A stretch of 64,000 nucleotides of DNA from Candidatus Baltobacteraceae bacterium (GCA_035502855.1 DATJTX010000021.1:186001-250000); one strand, 5' to 3'; numbered from the stretch's first letter, positions 7,825 through 17,170 are shown. A program made the numbers and translations. The notes: generated by a model not told the origin, from the letters alone.

Positions 7825-10047
7825 ATGGGAACCCCGCTCAGCACCACGCACTGGACCGCAGTCGGACCCGCGCCGGTAAACAACGGTCCCGGGAATCTGC
7901 TTGTCAGCGGCCGGATCGAGGGCGTCGTGCCCCATCCGACCATCGCCAACCGCATTTTTGCGGCCGGACAGAACGGCGGCATTTGGCGCACCGACGACGG
8001 CGGCACGTCGTGGACGGCGCTCACCGACAGCGAGCCGAGTCTGGAATTCAACGGCTACCACCAGTTGCAGATGAATCCCGGTAACGCCGATATCATCGTC
8101 GGCGGGTTGGGCTCGCCAAACGGCGGCTTGCTGATCTCGCAAAACGGCGGAACGAGCTGGACCTACGCGACCATCACCAGCAACGACGACGTGCGCGGGC
8201 TCGGCTTCGATCCCGTTCTTGCAAATACGATCTACGTCGCAAACGGATGGAATGGCGTCTTCAAGTCGACGGATCTCGGAACGACGTGGACGCAGCTCAC
8301 TCTCCCGGGCGGCTATTTTTCGGATCTGATTGTGACGCCGTCGGGCGCCATTTACACCGCGCTGTTGGGTAACGGCGGCGGCGCCGCATCGCAGAACGGG
8401 TTGTACAGGAGTGTCGACGGTGGAACGACATGGACGCAGCTCAGCTCGAGCGCGCTGCCGTCGGGAACCGCGCTCGGTGGCGGAAGCGCCGCGCGGCTCG
8501 CGTTCGGCGTGCACATTTTCTTCACCCACGTGGGGCGCTACGAGCAAGTGTACGCAACGTTCTTGCCGGTCGACGTCAACGGCAACGTGACCGGCGTGAC
8601 GCGCGCCACCAGCGCCGACTCCGGTGCCACCTGGACCGCGCTCGCACCGTCGCCGGGAAACCTCGAGAACCGGAGCTGGCATCTGCTCATCGCGGTCGCA
8701 CCGCTCAATCCGAATCTCGTCTTCGTGAACGATGCGTATGCGCTCTACATGAGCTACGATGGCGGCCAAACCTGGAACGCGGCCAACACGCCGGGTTGGG
8801 ACTACGTGAATCTCGCCTTCGGTGCCGATGCGACCGTCTATGCGACCGCCGATCAAGGATTGTTGAGTTACAATCTCAACACGCAGCAGGCCGCCTCGCT
8901 CGTCGGCGATCTCGAGGTCACGCAGTTCTATACCGTCGCGCTGGATGCGCAGAATCCGCAGAACGTGTACGGCGTGGCTCAGGACCTGGGCGCGCTCAAG
9001 AGCACCGGGTCGGCGTCGTGGGTGAACGTGCCGGGCGGCGAGATCGGAAAATTCCTGGTCGATCCGACCAATTCATCGAACGTGTACAACTATAATCCGA
9101 CCAGCAGCGGCAGTTTCGTCACGCAATCGCTCGACGGATATCAAACCCAGGCGACGATCCTGACCGATGCTCAGGCCGGCGTCCAAGCCGGCTACGGCGT
9201 GGCGTACGCAACGCAATACGCCTTCGTGATGGATCCCCAGAATTCCAAACGGCTAGCGCTGGGAACGACGAAAGTGTTCGTAACCGACGACGCGACCGTT
9301 GCGACGCCGGTATGGAACACGATCGGCGGCGTGCTCTCGAGCGCCGGCGGCGTGGATCAATTCATTCAGGCCTTGGCGATCGCCCCGTCCAACTCGAATG
9401 TGTTCTACGCGGCGACCCAGGATGGACACGCGTGGAATTCGGTGGATGGCTCGACCTGGCAAGCGTGCGATGACGGCATGTGGGGCAACGCCAACGGCGC
9501 GATCGCCGATCTGCGTGTTGACCCGAGCGATGCAGCGCACGTCTTTGCCGTTACCGGCGGCGGTGGAAAGGGCGTGTGGGAGCTGGTCGCCGGAACGTGG
9601 CAGAATCGGACCGGAAACCTGCCGACCGATCTCGGAAACAACACGATCTACGTCGACTGGACCTTCAGCACGCCGGTGCTCTACGTCGGCACGGGTCGCG
9701 GCGTGTATTCATCGGTCGACGGCGGGACGACCTGGAGCGTGTTTGCTCAAGGGCTGCCCAACACGCAGGTCAACAATCTCCAGGGGATTTTGCAGTGGCG
9801 TCCGTCCCGTTTCTTCGAACGGCAAACGCAGCTCTGCGCGGTGACGTACGGACGCGGCGCCTGGATGATCATGCTCAATTCGGCTCCGCTCGGATGGCCG
9901 TGGTGGCGAAAGCTTGCGCCCGCGCAACTGCAAGCGGGGCTCCTCAGCCAACCTCCGGCGAATCTACCGATCAACGTGGGGGTTACGAACGTGCCCGTGC
10001 AGGTAGGAGAGAATAATGGAATTCATCGAGTCGCTCTTCGGAATTAG
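7825..10047 (+). CDS. Asp-box (BNR/sortilin-like) beta-propeller protein
   Basis: The 740-aa protein is built from repeated Asp-box motifs (S/T-x-D-x-G-x-T-W). Examples are RTDDGGTSW, KSTDLGTTW, RSVDGGTTW, TSADSGATW, MSYDGGQTW and SSVDGGTTW, at least eight across the length. This pattern is typical of VPS10/glycosidase-like or photosynthesis-assembly-type propellers. No signal peptide or catalytic residue set can be recognised, so its substrate is unknown. The ATG at 7825 is preceded by an AAAGGGG site; the open frame upstream overlaps ridA and is not family-like. The 3' end overlaps a 45-aa membrane protein by 32 bp, suggesting translational coupling. Confidence 0.85.
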   Translation: MGTPLSTTHWTAVGPAPVNNGPGNLLVSGRIEGVVPHPTIANRIFAAGQNGGIWRTDDGGTSWTALTDSEPSLEFNGYHQLQMNPGNADIIVGGLGSPNGGLLISQNGGTSWTYATITSNDDVRGLGFDPVLANTIYVANGWNGVFKSTDLGTTWTQLTLPGGYFSDLIVTPSGAIYTALLGNGGGAASQNGLYRSVDGGTTWTQLSSSALPSGTALGGGSAARLAFGVHIFFTHVGRYEQVYATFLPVDVNGNVTGVTRATSADSGATWTALAPSPGNLENRSWHLLIAVAPLNPNLVFVNDAYALYMSYDGGQTWNAANTPGWDYVNLAFGADATVYATADQGLLSYNLNTQQAASLVGDLEVTQFYTVALDAQNPQNVYGVAQDLGALKSTGSASWVNVPGGEIGKFLVDPTNSSNVYNYNPTSSGSFVTQSLDGYQTQATILTDAQAGVQAGYGVAYATQYAFVMDPQNSKRLALGTTKVFVTDDATVATPVWNTIGGVLSSAGGVDQFIQALAIAPSNSNVFYAATQDGHAWNSVDGSTWQACDDGMWGNANGAIADLRVDPSDAAHVFAVTGGGGKGVWELVAGTWQNRTGNLPTDLGNNTIYVDWTFSTPVLYVGTGRGVYSSVDGGTTWSVFAQGLPNTQVNNLQGILQWRPSRFFERQTQLCAVTYGRGAWMIMLNSAPLGWPWWRKLAPAQLQAGLLSQPPANLPINVGVTNVPVQVGENNGIHRVALRN

Positions 10048-10153
10048 CCCGGACGGTGGATCGGGGGCGCTAGAGACGCTCTACCTCGTACCTCTAATCG
10101 CGCTAGCGGTCTTTCTCGCCGTTCGCGCGGTTCGCCGGAGGTCGCGCAGCTAG
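10016..10153 (+). CDS. Small single-pass membrane protein, 45 aa
   Basis: A short frame starts with ATG at 10016, 5 nt after an AGGAGA ribosome site, and ends at TAG 10151-10153. It begins MEFIESLFGISPDGG and has one hydrophobic segment (LYLVPLIALAVFLAV, residues ~24-38), followed by a strongly basic end (RAVRRRSRS). The hydrophobic-then-basic order predicts an N-out/C-in single-pass topology. It begins inside the last 32 bp of the beta-propeller gene in another frame, so the two are probably co-translated. No homologue is recognised. Confidence 0.7.
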   Translation: MEFIESLFGISPDGGSGALETLYLVPLIALAVFLAVRAVRRRSRS

Positions 10154-10206
10154 CGTATTCACCCTCGCTTGAACCCATCGAGATGCGGATGCGGTTCTAG
10201 CCGAGT

Positions 10207-10953
10207 ATGAACCCGCAAATCGTTCTCATCACCGGCGCGTTGGCCGGTATCGGCCGCGCAACCGCGCTGGCTTTCGCCAAGGACGGCGCCCGGCTCGCGA
10301 TCTCGGGCCGTCGTGACGATGCCGGCACCGCTCTGGTTGCCGAGCTGCGCGCGCTTGGAGCCGAGGCCGAATTTTTCCGCGTCGACGTTCGTAACGACAA
10401 CGAGGTTCGAACGTTCGTCGATGCGGTCGTCGCGCGCTTCGGCCGCCTTGATGCCGCCGTGAACAGTGCCGGCACCGAAGGGAAGACCGGTCCCATCACC
10501 GAGCAGACCGCGGAAAGCTACGCGGCCACCTTCGATACCAACGTGCTCGGCACGCTGCTGAGTATGAAACACGAGCTGCGCGTGATGGAGGCGCAAGGAT
10601 CGGGTAGCATCATCAACCTTTCGTCGACGGTGGGGCATCGCGGAGCACCCGGCGCAGCACTCTACACGGCGAGCAAACACGCTGTCGAAGGGCTGACGAA
10701 GGCCGCCGCACTCGAAGCGGCGGCGTTCGGCGTACGCGTCAACGCGATCGCTCCCGGCCCGGTCGATACGGAAATGCTGACGCGCTTCACCGGCACGCCC
10801 GATCGTAAGGCGGCGCTGATCGCCGGCGTACCGTTCAAACGCGCGGGCAAGCCCGAGGAAATCGCGGACGTCATCCTCTTTCTCGCCTCGGAGAAAGCCT
10901 CGTTCATCACCGGGCAGATCGTCGACGTCAACGGAGGCAAAACGGCCGCATGA
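10207..10953 (+). CDS. Short-chain dehydrogenase/reductase (classical SDR)
   Basis: This NAD(P)-dependent oxidoreductase of 248 aa has a Rossmann fold. It has TGALAGIG (cofactor glycine motif, residues ~9-16), NSAGT (residues ~85), catalytic Ser in NLSSTVG and the YTASK active-site Tyr/Lys. The PGPVDTEM segment and C-terminal FITGQIVDVNGG are also typical of the classical family (3-oxoacyl-ACP reductase/glucose dehydrogenase-like). The basic residues after beta-2 (SGRRDD) hint at NADP preference. The substrate cannot be predicted. It is coupled to the following DUF427 gene by ATGA. Confidence 0.93.
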   Translation: MNPQIVLITGALAGIGRATALAFAKDGARLAISGRRDDAGTALVAELRALGAEAEFFRVDVRNDNEVRTFVDAVVARFGRLDAAVNSAGTEGKTGPITEQTAESYAATFDTNVLGTLLSMKHELRVMEAQGSGSIINLSSTVGHRGAPGAALYTASKHAVEGLTKAAALEAAAFGVRVNAIAPGPVDTEMLTRFTGTPDRKAALIAGVPFKRAGKPEEIADVILFLASEKASFITGQIVDVNGGKTAA

Positions 10954-11324
10954 AGACCATGAAAATTCCCAATGCCGATCATCCGATCACGATCGAGCCG
11001 AGCAAATCGCGCGTTCGCGTGATCGTCGCGGGACGCACCGTCGCCGACACGCGCGCGGCGCTCACGCTGCGCGAGAGCGACTATCCGCCGGTGCAGTATG
11101 TTCCGCGTGGCGATGTCGACATGTCGCTGCTGGAGCGGACCGACAACGCATCATATTGTCCCTATAAGGGCGACGCGGCGTATTTCAGTATTCGCACCGG
11201 CGGAGAACGCGCCGTGAACGCCGTCTGGACCTACGAAGAACCGTATGACGCCGTCGGGCAGATCAAGGAGTATCTCGCCTTTTACCCCGACCGCGTCGAC
11301 TCGATCGAGGAGCTGCCGGCGTAA
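10950..11324 (+). CDS. DUF427 domain protein
   Basis: The 124-aa protein has the DUF427 pattern: an early HPITIEPS, VRVIVAGRTVADT, LRESDYPPVQYVPRGDV, then CPYKGDAAYFS and a C-terminal YPDRVDSIEE. Family members are small beta-rich proteins of unknown biochemical function, often near oxidoreductases. Its ATG overlaps the TGA of the SDR gene, so the two form a coupled pair. Confidence 0.92.
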   Translation: MKTMKIPNADHPITIEPSKSRVRVIVAGRTVADTRAALTLRESDYPPVQYVPRGDVDMSLLERTDNASYCPYKGDAAYFSIRTGGERAVNAVWTYEEPYDAVGQIKEYLAFYPDRVDSIEELPA

Positions 11325-11385
11325 AAGAACCACTCTGCGTGAAACAATCCCCGTCGAGTGGCGTAGACTCTGGCGGGAGGGCCGT

Positions 11386-11925
11386 ATGACAGAGAGGCGC
11401 GCGTATCGCTTAGAATTCTACGTCATCTCATTCGCGGTACTTTTTGCGGCTGTGTATCTCGCCTGGCAAGTCGCTCATGGTGGGGTGGTGACGCATCATT
11501 TGCTCGATCAACGCAGCCTGCCGGGATTTTCGAATTGGTGGGGCCTCGCGATTATTCCGCTGATCGGTTGGCTTGCAGCGTGGTCGGTGCAACGCCGCGC
11601 AGCCGTCGACGCAACGGCGCTTACCAAAGCCGCTGCTGCAGCCGTCGGCGCGCTGCTCGTCGGCGTAGCACTATCGATATCTTTTGCGATCGACCGCGGT
11701 GGGAACGCCACGTTCTACATATTTGTGGCCGCGCTTGCGTCAGGACTCGCATTGCCTACCTATCGGGCGGAATACGTCTTCGGCTTTGTCATCGGGATGT
11801 CGGTCGTTTTCGGCCTCGTGCTGCCGAGCATTCTCGCACTCGTCGCAGTTACGATCTCGGTGACCTTTCATTTTCTCGTGCGACCGGCTTTTGTATGGAC
11901 GGTGCGCCGCGTCCGAGCGTCATAA
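11386..11925 (+). CDS. Multi-pass membrane protein, unknown
   Basis: The 179-aa protein starts at an ATG preceded by a GGGAGGG ribosome site. Hydrophobic segments lie near residues 11-30, 47-65, 79-100, 107-122 and 130-160, so about five membrane helices are predicted. No catalytic motif or known family can be assigned. It lies just before a CPBP protease gene on the same strand. The local sequence is less GC-rich and uses more A/T-ending codons than its neighbours, a possible sign of different ancestry. Confidence 0.7.
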   Translation: MTERRAYRLEFYVISFAVLFAAVYLAWQVAHGGVVTHHLLDQRSLPGFSNWWGLAIIPLIGWLAAWSVQRRAAVDATALTKAAAAAVGALLVGVALSISFAIDRGGNATFYIFVAALASGLALPTYRAEYVFGFVIGMSVVFGLVLPSILALVAVTISVTFHFLVRPAFVWTVRRVRAS

Positions 11926-11997
11926 CGAGCACGCGCTCATACGACAGATACGCGGCAGGTTCGAGGTGATTCAACAAGTTGCCGAAAAACATACGTA

Positions 11998-12705
11998 ATG
12001 ACACTTGCTGGTGCAATCTATCCTCTTGCCTTCGCGGTCTACCTTTTACTGGTGCTCCCCATTCTTTCGGCCTTGCGGCACCGCCGGGAGCGGGCTCGCG
12101 GCGGTCGTGACCCTCGGGCGAAGGCACGTTTCCTTCGAGCTACCTTGTTCAGACAGATCGTCAACTTCTTACTGTTCTGTTTACTGTTCTACGCTCTCCG
12201 GTTCTTTGACGGAGTTCCGGCGTCGCGTCTTGGACTCGGCGCGCCAACCTCGTGGTGGTTGGCCGGAGGTTTGGCCATAGCGGCTTTTGCGTTCTTCACG
12301 GTGACGGCTGTTCTCCAAAGACCGAGGGGTGCCGAAATTCGAACAATGGCCGAAGAGCGCGCGAGCGCGTTGATTCCAAGGTCAACTGAGGAACGGCGCT
12401 TGTGGGCGGGGATCTGCATCGCCGGAGGGGTGTTCGAGGAACTGGCGTACCGGGGATTCTTGTTTTACTTCTTGAGTGCCGTGATTCCACACATCGATAT
12501 CGTTGAAACCGTAGTGATTAGCTCTGCGCTGTTCGGTCTCGCGCACATCTATCAAGGGTGGCGCGGAGTCGTATCGACGGGAGTTGCCGGTCTGGTTTTG
12601 GGTGGTCTCTACGCGCTGAGCGGTAATCTCCTGGTCCCCATCGTAGCGCACGTGATGGCGAACCTACGCTTGCTCCTGATTTTACCGCCCGAAGAGCCTC
12701 CCTAG
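11998..12705 (+). CDS. CPBP-family intramembrane metalloprotease
   Basis: CPBP (CAAX protease/bacteriocin-processing, Abi) proteins are Rce1-like membrane proteases. The 235-aa protein has the diagnostic EExxxR motif as FEELAYRGFLFY. A second conserved His box is GLAHIYQG, and a third conserved region is VPIVAHVMANL. Several membrane helices surround these motifs. Substrates are unknown; roles in immunity to bacteriocins or prenyl-type processing are known for relatives. Codon use resembles the upstream membrane protein gene, so the two may have arrived together. Confidence 0.88.
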   Translation: MTLAGAIYPLAFAVYLLLVLPILSALRHRRERARGGRDPRAKARFLRATLFRQIVNFLLFCLLFYALRFFDGVPASRLGLGAPTSWWLAGGLAIAAFAFFTVTAVLQRPRGAEIRTMAEERASALIPRSTEERRLWAGICIAGGVFEELAYRGFLFYFLSAVIPHIDIVETVVISSALFGLAHIYQGWRGVVSTGVAGLVLGGLYALSGNLLVPIVAHVMANLRLLLILPPEEPP

Positions 12706-12737
12706 CTAGGCGACTCCGCTGGCTCAATAAGTCACGC

Positions 12738-12780
12738 AAAAAAACAAGCAGGTCCAACAACGTTTCCGTTATTGGACCTG
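12738..12780 (-). terminator. Intrinsic terminator of the initiator tRNA gene
   Basis: Arms 12780-12767 and 12762-12749 form a 14-bp stem with one mismatch and a 4-nt loop. On the minus strand it is followed, after a short ACTTG-type spacer, by seven consecutive T (12744-12738). It lies directly downstream of the minus-strand tRNA-fMet. Confidence 0.9.
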
Positions 12781-12787
12781 TTCGAGT

Positions 12788-12864
<77 letters not shown>

Positions 12865-12920
12865 GTGGAGAGGCTTGGATACGGCGGAGCGAATGCCTTT
12901 CCTTCCGAATCGTTCCGGTC

Positions 12921-13952
12921 GTGCAATCGCTCGATCCGGCCATCGCGAGTCTACCAAAGATCCACCTGCATTGCCACCTCGAAGGGTGTCTGCGGCCGCA
13001 GACCTTTGTCGATTTGACCCGCCGCTACGGCCTCTCGACGCGGTATCGTCCCGGTGCCGCCGAGGTGGCGGGACCGACCGATCCTGCGCTGGTCTACCAA
13101 TTCTCCGGCTTTCCCGAGTTCTTGCTGATCTTCGCCGCCGTGAGCCGGGCGCTCGCTTCGCCCGACGACTACGCCCGCCTCGCGCACGAGTTCGTTCACG
13201 ATGCGCTCGCACAGAACGTCGTCTACGGCGAGCTGTTCATCTCGCCGTCGGTGTGGGCGTATTTCCACCCCGGTCTCGATCTGGTCGCGACCATTCGCTC
13301 GATGCTCGCCGAACTGCGTCTGGCACGTGCGCACGGTGCGGAGTTTTCGCTCATCGTCGACGTCACGCGCAATTTCGGTGCGGAATCGGCGATGCGTACC
13401 GCGCGTCTGGCAGCCTCGCTTGCGGGCGACGGCGTGATCGGCATCGGGCTGGGCGGCGACGAGGCTCGCTTTCCCGCCGGGGGCTTCGGCGAGGTTTTCG
13501 CGGTCGCACGTGCGCACGGGTTACACACGGTCGCGCATGCGGGCGAGGCCGACGGCGCGCGCAGCGTTCGCGCCGCGATCGAGATCGGTGCCGAGCGTAT
13601 CGGTCACGGCGTGCGCGCAATCGAAGATCCCGCGGTCGTCGCGCTGTTACGCGAGCGCGGCATCGCGCTCGAAATCTGTCCAACGTCCAACCTCTGCACC
13701 GGTACGGTTCCCGCCGGCGCAGACCATCCGCTGCACGAACTGGACGCAAACGGCGTGCTCGTCACGATCGATGCCGACGATCCGGCGATCTTCGGGACCT
13801 CGATTTCACAGGAGTATGCGCTGGTCGCGCAGCGTGCCGGGATCGAGACGTTGCGGCGGTACATCGCGCAGGCGGCCGGCGCCGCCTTTCTGGAACCGGC
13901 AGCGAAAGCGGCGCTGGCCGCGAAGTTGGAACGCAGAGATGTCCGGTCATAG
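12921..13952 (+). CDS. add: Adenosine deaminase family protein
   Basis: This zinc-dependent amidohydrolase probably deaminates adenosine or a related purine nucleoside; adenine and 6-aminodeoxyfutalosine deaminases are close relatives and cannot be excluded. The 343-aa protein shows the HxH zinc site in KIHLHCHLEG, GLGGDEARFP, the zinc/catalytic HAGEADG, IGHGVRAIEDP, CPTSNL and the metal-binding DADDPAIFGT. The GTG at 12921 is preferred because an in-frame extension upstream would run into the antisense tRNA-fMet gene. No ATG is in frame near the start. It overlaps the DtxR-family gene by 14 bp. Confidence 0.9.
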   Translation: MQSLDPAIASLPKIHLHCHLEGCLRPQTFVDLTRRYGLSTRYRPGAAEVAGPTDPALVYQFSGFPEFLLIFAAVSRALASPDDYARLAHEFVHDALAQNVVYGELFISPSVWAYFHPGLDLVATIRSMLAELRLARAHGAEFSLIVDVTRNFGAESAMRTARLAASLAGDGVIGIGLGGDEARFPAGGFGEVFAVARAHGLHTVAHAGEADGARSVRAAIEIGAERIGHGVRAIEDPAVVALLRERGIALEICPTSNLCTGTVPAGADHPLHELDANGVLVTIDADDPAIFGTSISQEYALVAQRAGIETLRRYIAQAAGAAFLEPAAKAALAAKLERRDVRS

Positions 13953-14607
13953 CCATTTCACCGAGTCGATCGAGGAATATCTCGAAGCGGTGTATCGTTT
14001 GGAGCGCGAGGGGCCCGGGGTGACGACCTCGGGCCTGGCGACCTCGCTTGGCGTTGCTCCGGCGTCGGTTTCGGGCATGCTCAAGAAGCTGGCGAAGGAC
14101 GGCTACGTGGAGCAAGTCGGCCGCGGTGAGGTCAAGCTCACCCAGAAGGGCCTTGCCGTCGGCGTGCGCGTGCTGCGCCGTCACCGCATCGCCGAACGGT
14201 TTCTCAACGAGATCCTCGGCATGCCTTGGGACCAGGTGCACGACGAAGCGTGCGTGCTCGAGCACGCGATCTCATCCAACGTCGAAGCGCGGCTGCTCAA
14301 GCTGCTCAAGGACCCGACGACCTGTCCGCACGGACAGCCGATCCCGCCGAACGATTTGAGCGATCCGGTTCGCAGCGGTGAACCGCTCGCGCAGATGCCC
14401 GAGGGCACACACGCGCGCATCCAGAGCGTCACCGAAGAGTTTCCGGAGATTCTGCGTTATCTTGCCGAGATCGGGCTGCGCCCCGGTGTCGAGATTTCAC
14501 TCCTGAAAAAAGCGCCGCTCGGCGGTCCGCTCACCATCGCCGTGAACGGTAAAGAGCACGCCATCTCACTCGAACTCGCCGGTTTGGTCACGGTTCTCGC
14601 GGCGTGA
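13939..14607 (+). CDS. DtxR/IdeR/MntR-family metal-dependent repressor
   Basis: The 222-aa protein has the full DtxR architecture: an N-terminal winged helix (residues ~5-65, TESIEEYLEAVYRLE, SLGVAPASVSGMLKKL), a metal-binding dimerisation region with HDEACVLEHAIS and CPHGQPIP, and a C-terminal SH3-like FeoA domain. Such regulators bind Fe(II) or Mn(II) and repress uptake genes. A near-perfect DtxR box in front of the Nramp-related gene at ~44.5 kb is a plausible in-window target. Its ATG lies within the end of the deaminase gene, and its TGA overlaps the rhomboid GTG. Confidence 0.93.
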   Translation: MSGHSHFTESIEEYLEAVYRLEREGPGVTTSGLATSLGVAPASVSGMLKKLAKDGYVEQVGRGEVKLTQKGLAVGVRVLRRHRIAERFLNEILGMPWDQVHDEACVLEHAISSNVEARLLKLLKDPTTCPHGQPIPPNDLSDPVRSGEPLAQMPEGTHARIQSVTEEFPEILRYLAEIGLRPGVEISLLKKAPLGGPLTIAVNGKEHAISLELAGLVTVLAA

Positions 14608-15275
14608 TCACCCGCGTCCTCATCTACCTGAACGTCCTCGCGTTCGCGTGGGAAGTGCTCGTCGCCGGCCCGGGCATGCTCTCGCTGATGGGCGGCGGAA
14701 ACGAACTCGCGGTCCTCAACGCGGGCGCGCTCTGGCCCGCGTCGGTGCTGGTCGATCACCAGTGGTGGCGCATCCTGACGTCGGCCTTCTTGCACGGCGG
14801 GCTGCTCCATATCGGCGTCAACATGATCTCGCTGTGGTATCTCGGCCGGTTCGTCGAAGCGATCGCCGGATCGCCGCGCACGGCGATCATCTATTTCGTC
14901 TCGCTCGTCGCCTCGGGCTTCGGCGTCGTCTACCTGAGCCCGGCCGCGAACGCGATGGTACCCACGCTCGGCGCCAGCGGTGCGATCTTCGGCCTCTTCG
15001 GCGCGCTCTTCGCGATCGGGTTCAAGCTCGGTCCGCCGGGCATGCAGCTCGTGCGGGCCAACATCGGAATCTTGGTGCTGAACCTCATCATTACGTTTAC
15101 CGTGCCGCAAATCGCGTGGGAGGCCCACGTCGCCGGCCTCATCGTCGGATTCTTTCTCACGCTGTTGATCTTCACGCCGCCGCGTCGCGTCGCTCCGGTC
15201 GTGACCGATGCGAGAACCGGCGACCAATACGAGACCGAATACCAAACGCCCGAACCGCCGCATCCCCATCGATGA
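14604..15275 (+). CDS. Rhomboid family intramembrane serine protease
   Basis: The 223-aa membrane protein has the rhomboid core of six helices. It carries HGGLLHIGVNM (helix 2 HxxxN), the catalytic serine in GASGAIFG and the catalytic histidine in EAHVAGLIVGF. An Arg/Pro-rich cytoplasmic tail of ~35 residues follows. The GTG start overlaps the regulator TGA (GTGA) and the gene is followed by a 4-nt overlap with the helicase. Substrates are unknown. Confidence 0.94.
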   Translation: MITRVLIYLNVLAFAWEVLVAGPGMLSLMGGGNELAVLNAGALWPASVLVDHQWWRILTSAFLHGGLLHIGVNMISLWYLGRFVEAIAGSPRTAIIYFVSLVASGFGVVYLSPAANAMVPTLGASGAIFGLFGALFAIGFKLGPPGMQLVRANIGILVLNLIITFTVPQIAWEAHVAGLIVGFFLTLLIFTPPRRVAPVVTDARTGDQYETEYQTPEPPHPHR

Positions 15276-17170
15276 ACGAAACCTCCACCGAGGAACTCTT
15301 CGCACCCGGCGGGCCGATCGCGCGCGCGCTGCCGGGCTTCGAAGCGCGTCCCGGACAAGTGCAGATGGCCAAATCGATCGAGCGCGGCATCCTCGAAGGG
15401 ATGCATACCATCGTCGAGGCCGGTACGGGTGTCGGAAAATCGCTCGCCTATCTCGTGCCCGCGGTGCGCAGCGGGAAGAAGATCGTGCTCTCTACCGGCA
15501 CGATCGCGCTGCAAGAGCAGCTCGTGCGCAAGGACATTCCGCTGGTGCAGCGCGCACTCGATATTCCGCTGCGCGTCACCCTGCTCAAAGGCCGGGGTCA
15601 TTACCTGTGCAAGCTGAAATTCAAGCGCATGCGCGCCGAACGTTTGATTGCGAGCTCGCGCACGATGGAAGAGATGTGGGCGTGGGGGGCGCGCACGCAG
15701 ACCGGCGACCGCGCCGAACTCCCGTTTCTTCCTCCGGCTGACGAATGGGAGATGCTCGATGCCGATGCCGACGATTGTACCGGCGAATTTTGCGAGCATT
15801 TCCGCGATTGCTGGTTCTTCAAAAAGCGTGACGAGGCGAAATACGCCGATCTCGTGGTCGTCAATCACGCGCTGTTCTTTCTCGACCTCGCCGTCGGCGG
15901 AGGTCTGCTCCCACCCTACGACGTCGCAATCCTGGACGAGGCGCACCAGTGCGAGCGCTGGGCGACCGACGCGCTGACCGCCACGATCTCGCGCGGCTCG
16001 CTCAATCGCATGATGCGTAAATTGCATCGCACCTACACGCTGCCGGTCTCTTTCGACGGCGAGTTCGACGAAGGGATGCGCGCGCTCGAGTCGGCGCTCG
16101 CGAGCGTCCCCGGCGAGCGTTACCCGCTGGGAGCGAACGAAGGTGCGTGGCCTCCGCTCGACGGCCTGCGAGCGACCCTCTACAAGCTCGAGAACTGGCT
16201 CTACGCCAATTGGCATTCGGCGCTGAAAAAGCGAGTCGAAAACGATGCCGAAGCGGAACGCCGCCGCGACTTGGCGATGCGCGGAATCCTCGCGCATCAA
16301 GGCGCGATCGACCGCGCGCAATTGCCGTCGGATGAAGCGATCGCCTGGGTCGAGCGCGGCGAGCGCGACGGACGTTACGAGGTGAACAGCGCGCCGTTCG
16401 ATGTGGCGGAGTTCCTGCGCGCGGCGCTCTTCGCGCGCACGGCGAGCGTCGTACTCACCAGCGCCACGATCTCGATCGACGAGGATTTTGCCTTTCTGCG
16501 GCGTTCGCTGGGCATCGGTGATGCCCAGGAGCTGGTCGCGCCTTCGCCGTTCGATTACGAACGGCAGGCGCGGCTCTACATCGCGCCGCCCGAGGTCAAT
16601 CCGAAGACGCACGACTTCGCGCGCAAAGCCGCGCCGATCGTCGAAGAGTGCCTCGATCGCTGCCGGGGGCGCGCCTTCGTGCTGTTCACCTCGTACGCGC
16701 GGCTGCGCGAGGTCTACGCGCTCGTGCGTGAGCGCATTCCCTTTCCGGTGAAGTTGCAAGGGGAGCTGCCGCGGGCGCATCTGCTGCAGTGGTTCCGCTC
16801 GACGCCCAATGCCGTGCTCTTTGCCACCGGCACGTTCTGGGAAGGGATCGACGTCGTGGGCGACGCCCTCTCGTGCGTGATCATCGACCGCCTGCCGTTT
16901 CCTTCGCCGGCCGATCCGCTCGTGATGGCGCGGGTCCGCGATCTCGAGGCGCGCGGGCACGACGGTTTCGAGGATTACATGATCCCGGCCGCGATCGTCC
17001 GGCTCAAACAGGGCTTCGGGCGTTTGATTCGCAGCACCAGCGACACCGGCGTCGTCGCGCTGCTCGACGGCCGCGCCGCTTCGACCCGCTACGGCGAGCG
17101 GATTCTGCGCGCGCTGCCCCCGGCTCGCCGCATAACGCACCTCGATGAATTGACGGAATTTTTTGCCTAA
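15272..17170 (+). CDS. DinG/YoaA-like XPD-family Fe-S helicase
   Basis: This 632-aa superfamily 2 5'-3' DNA helicase would unwind DNA with R-loops or damaged forks. Visible motifs are Walker A EAGTGVGKSLAY, the DEAH box ILDEAHQC, motif III LTSATIS, motif V/VI regions ATGTFWEGIDV and QGFGRLIRS. Four cysteines (YLCKLK and the cluster CTGEFCEHFRDC) fit the 4Fe-4S site of this family. No N-terminal exonuclease domain is present, unlike some Gram-positive DinG proteins. The ATG overlaps the end of the rhomboid gene by 4 bp. Confidence 0.93.
   Translation: MNETSTEELFAPGGPIARALPGFEARPGQVQMAKSIERGILEGMHTIVEAGTGVGKSLAYLVPAVRSGKKIVLSTGTIALQEQLVRKDIPLVQRALDIPLRVTLLKGRGHYLCKLKFKRMRAERLIASSRTMEEMWAWGARTQTGDRAELPFLPPADEWEMLDADADDCTGEFCEHFRDCWFFKKRDEAKYADLVVVNHALFFLDLAVGGGLLPPYDVAILDEAHQCERWATDALTATISRGSLNRMMRKLHRTYTLPVSFDGEFDEGMRALESALASVPGERYPLGANEGAWPPLDGLRATLYKLENWLYANWHSALKKRVENDAEAERRRDLAMRGILAHQGAIDRAQLPSDEAIAWVERGERDGRYEVNSAPFDVAEFLRAALFARTASVVLTSATISIDEDFAFLRRSLGIGDAQELVAPSPFDYERQARLYIAPPEVNPKTHDFARKAAPIVEECLDRCRGRAFVLFTSYARLREVYALVRERIPFPVKLQGELPRAHLLQWFRSTPNAVLFATGTFWEGIDVVGDALSCVIIDRLPFPSPADPLVMARVRDLEARGHDGFEDYMIPAAIVRLKQGFGRLIRSTSDTGVVALLDGRAASTRYGERILRALPPARRITHLDELTEFFA

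Noticed and set aside
14930-17140. 736-codon minus-strand open frame
   Set aside because: It lies antisense to the rhomboid and DinG-like genes; the product is Arg/His-rich without motifs, a GC-codon artefact.
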